A stretch of 64,000 nucleotides of DNA from Hyphomicrobiaceae bacterium (lineage in GTDB: Bacteria; Pseudomonadota; Alphaproteobacteria; Rhizobiales; Hyphomicrobiaceae): assembly GCA_008933705.1 (NCBI GenBank), contig WBUN01000019.1:1-64000 (forward strand), in the 5' to 3' direction. A model generated the notes under the pieces. It made no database searches and was not told where the DNA came from. It was given only the letters and a program-made list of their open reading frames with translations. Below are positions 62,196 through 64,000 of this stretch, piece by piece; position 1 is the stretch's first letter; each line of letters begins with the position of its first letter. A program made the translations under genes and the position numbers.

Positions 62196-64000
62196 TGGAA
62201 GGCGCGCGCATGATCCCGGCGGCCTCCGACCTCGACGTCCTGCGCCAGCTCGAGCGCAAGGTGCTGTGGTTGTCCTCGTACATGATCCACCACGCCAATC
62301 ACGAGAGCGACCGCGGCGACGGCCTCAAGGTCGGCGGGCACCAGGCGTCCTCGGCCTCGCTCGTGACGCTGATGACGGCGCTCTATTTCCATGTCTTGCG
62401 GCCCGAGGACCGGGTGGCGGTGAAGCCGCATGCGAGCCCGGTGTTTCACGCCATCCAATACCTGCTGGGGAACCAGAGCCTCGACAAGCTGAAGGCGTTC
62501 CGCGCCTTTGGCGGTGCCCAGTCCTATCCCTCGCGCACCAAGGATGCCGCCGACGTCGACTTCTCGACCGGCTCGGTGGGCCTTGGCGTGGCGGAGACCG
62601 GCTTTGCCAGCCTCGTGCAGGACTATGTATACGCAAAGGGCTGGAGCCGTGACTGGCCGGAAGGGCGCATGGTTGCGCTGATGGGGGACGCGGAGATCGA
62701 CGAAGGCAACGTGCACGAGGCGTTGCTCGAATACTGGAAGCATGGGTTGAGGAACTGCTGGTGGGTCATCGACTACAACCGCCAGAGTCTCGATTCGGTG
62801 GTCTCGGACCGGCTGTTCATGAAGGTGGCCGGCGTGTTCGAGAACCTCGGCTGGAAGGTTGTGCTGCTGAAATACGGCAAGCTGCTGCAGAGGGCGTTCG
62901 CGCAGCCGGGCGGCGAGCACCTGAGGAGCTGGATCGACGATTGCCCGAACATGCTCTACTCGGCGCTCGTCTTCCAGGGCGGAGCGGCGTGGCGGCGCCA
63001 GCTCGAGGCGGATCTCTCGGGCCACCCGGACGCGCTGGCGATCGTTGCCGCCCACGACGATGCAGGCCTCGCGCGACTGATGACCAACCTGGGCGGGCAC
63101 GATCTGGACACCATTCTGGAGACCTTCGACGCAGCTCCGAGCGATCAGCCCGTCTGCTTCATCGCCTATACCATCAAGGGTCATGGGCTGCCGTTCCAGG
63201 GCCACAAGGACAATCACGCCGGGCTGATGACCAAGGCGCAGATGCAGGAGCTGCGCACCCGCCAGAGCATCAACCAGGGCGAGGAATGGGACCGCTTCGC
63301 CGGGCTCGACCTGCCGCATGCGGAGATCGCGCGCTTCCTTGAGCGGGTGCCCTTCATTCAGCGCGGCAAACGGCGGCTGAAGGCGGCACGGATCGCCGTC
63401 GATCCGTTCCCCGTCATCGACGCGCGAGGACAGATGACGACGCAGGCGGGTTTCGGCCGCATCCTCGACGAGATCGCCCGCGCCGGGGGGCCTCTGGCCG
63501 AGCGCATCGTCACGACGTCGCCCGACGTCACCGTCTCGACCAACCTCGGTCCGTGGGTAAACCGGCGTGGGCTGTTCTCCCTGTCGAGCCAGGAGGATCT
63601 GTTCCGCGAGCGCGGGCTGATGTCGCCGCAGCGCTGGGAGATGAGCCCGAAGGGGCAGCACATTGAGCTCGGCATCGCCGAGATGAATCTGTTCCTGATG
63701 CTGGGAGCGCTGGGGCTCTCGCATTCGCTGTTCGGCGAGCGCCTGCTGCCGGTCGGCACGCTCTATGATCCGTTCGTGTGCCGCGGCCTCGATGCTCTCA
63801 ACTATGCCTGCTATCAGGACGCGCGCTTCATCGTGGTGGGCACGCCGTCGGGCCTGACGCTGGCGCCGGAGGGCGGCGCGCACCAGTCGATCGGAACGCC
63901 CCTGATCGGCATGGCGCAGGATGGGCTTGCGTCCTTCGAGCCGGCCTACGTGGACGAGCTTTCGGTCATCATGCGGTGGGCCTTCGACTACATGCAGAGG
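62195..64000 (+). CDS. Thiamine-diphosphate-dependent E1/transketolase-like protein, partial (3' end off the right edge)
   Basis: 602 codons are open from ATG 62195 to the window end without a stop. The thiamine-diphosphate motif is G164-D165 in VALMGDAEIDEGNVHEALLE, with N195 (VIDYNRQSLDSV) 30 residues on. H34 and H36 in MIHHANHESDRGDG and HASPVFHAIQYLLG are pocket residues, and FIAYTIKGHGLPFQGHKDNH is typical of homodimeric AceE-type pyruvate dehydrogenase E1 and its paralogues. The MNLFLMLGALGLSHSLFGER segment begins the second domain. It may decarboxylate a 2-oxoacid; since IlvA makes 2-oxobutanoate next door, that acid is a candidate substrate, by inference only. Confidence 0.9.
   Translation, partial: MEGARMIPAASDLDVLRQLERKVLWLSSYMIHHANHESDRGDGLKVGGHQASSASLVTLMTALYFHVLRPEDRVAVKPHASPVFHAIQYLLGNQSLDKLKAFRAFGGAQSYPSRTKDAADVDFSTGSVGLGVAETGFASLVQDYVYAKGWSRDWPEGRMVALMGDAEIDEGNVHEALLEYWKHGLRNCWWVIDYNRQSLDSVVSDRLFMKVAGVFENLGWKVVLLKYGKLLQRAFAQPGGEHLRSWIDDCPNMLYSALVFQGGAAWRRQLEADLSGHPDALAIVAAHDDAGLARLMTNLGGHDLDTILETFDAAPSDQPVCFIAYTIKGHGLPFQGHKDNHAGLMTKAQMQELRTRQSINQGEEWDRFAGLDLPHAEIARFLERVPFIQRGKRRLKAARIAVDPFPVIDARGQMTTQAGFGRILDEIARAGGPLAERIVTTSPDVTVSTNLGPWVNRRGLFSLSSQEDLFRERGLMSPQRWEMSPKGQHIELGIAEMNLFLMLGALGLSHSLFGERLLPVGTLYDPFVCRGLDALNYACYQDARFIVVGTPSGLTLAPEGGAHQSIGTPLIGMAQDGLASFEPAYVDELSVIMRWAFDYMQR

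Noticed and set aside
61589..63883. 764-codon minus-strand frame
   Set aside because: Antisense of ilvA and the E1-like gene, both with clear motifs on the plus strand.

Overview
The window is chromosomal DNA of a GC-rich alphaproteobacterium. The best guide is the 12.5-28.2 kb block rpsB-tsf-pyrH-frr-uppS-cdsA-dxr-rseP-bamA-lpxD-fabZ-lpxA-lpxI-lpxB. It uses LpxI rather than LpxH and encodes an S2 protein with a long C-terminal extension, both typical of alphaproteobacteria. Hyphomicrobiales is plausible, but genus and order are inference. No rRNA, tRNA or CRISPR array was found.

Layout. (1) 1-2.4 kb: a visibly AT-richer unknown minus-strand gene, cut by the left edge, next to a complete IS4-family element. 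(2) 2.4-12 kb: accessory genes, namely a secreted protein, Nudix, PPK2, SPW membrane protein, DUF6481, VOC protein, two glycosyltransferases, thioesterase, GST, a coiled-coil protein and two divergent small cytochromes c that share a FixK/FNR-like box. (3) 12.5-28.2 kb: the conserved translation / isoprenoid / outer-membrane operon, with an unusual LpxI carrying a second degenerate copy of its C-terminal lobe. (4) 28.2-42 kb: an SRPBCC/ArsR pair with operator palindromes, gentisate dioxygenase, extensin-like protein, CoA-transferase, enoyl-CoA hydratase, SDR, IlvD/Edd dehydratase, thioesterase, Lrp regulator, UDG, MBL hydrolase and GST. (5) 42-52 kb: histidine kinase, DUF1289 protein, two tandem retropepsin-like proteases, phosphohexomutase, membrane protein, DJ-1 protein, thioredoxin-like protein, DusA and TetR, followed by a decayed serine-hydrolase gene. 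(6) 52-64 kb: a DUF47/PiT phosphate module, CBS protein, an EB_dh-type cytochrome plus NapC/NirT pair behind a perfect FNR-type box, MocA-like protein, 3-HIBADH-like protein, threonine ammonia-lyase, and an E1/transketolase-like gene cut by the right edge.

How parts work together. The central operon joins ribosome function (S2, EF-Ts, RRF), UMP supply, undecaprenyl and CDP-diacylglycerol supply, the MEP pathway, envelope stress proteolysis, outer-membrane protein assembly and lipid A synthesis. Both cytochrome loci carry FixK/FNR-type boxes, which suggests a shared low-oxygen response. DUF47 and PiT form a phosphate-uptake pair, and PPK2 could connect phosphate to polyphosphate.

Non-coding content is rich. 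A structured repeat of about 149 bp occurs twice (22952 and 37610). A second structured repeat of about 162 bp occurs twice in opposite orientation (29562 and 53374). There is also a five-unit 16-bp tandem repeat, a REP-like palindrome, and the tail of a lost paralogue downstream of the phosphate module. No wholly new multi-gene system is proven. The strongest leads are the LpxI duplication, the two repeat families, the FNR-boxed cytochrome pair and the AT-rich left-edge gene.
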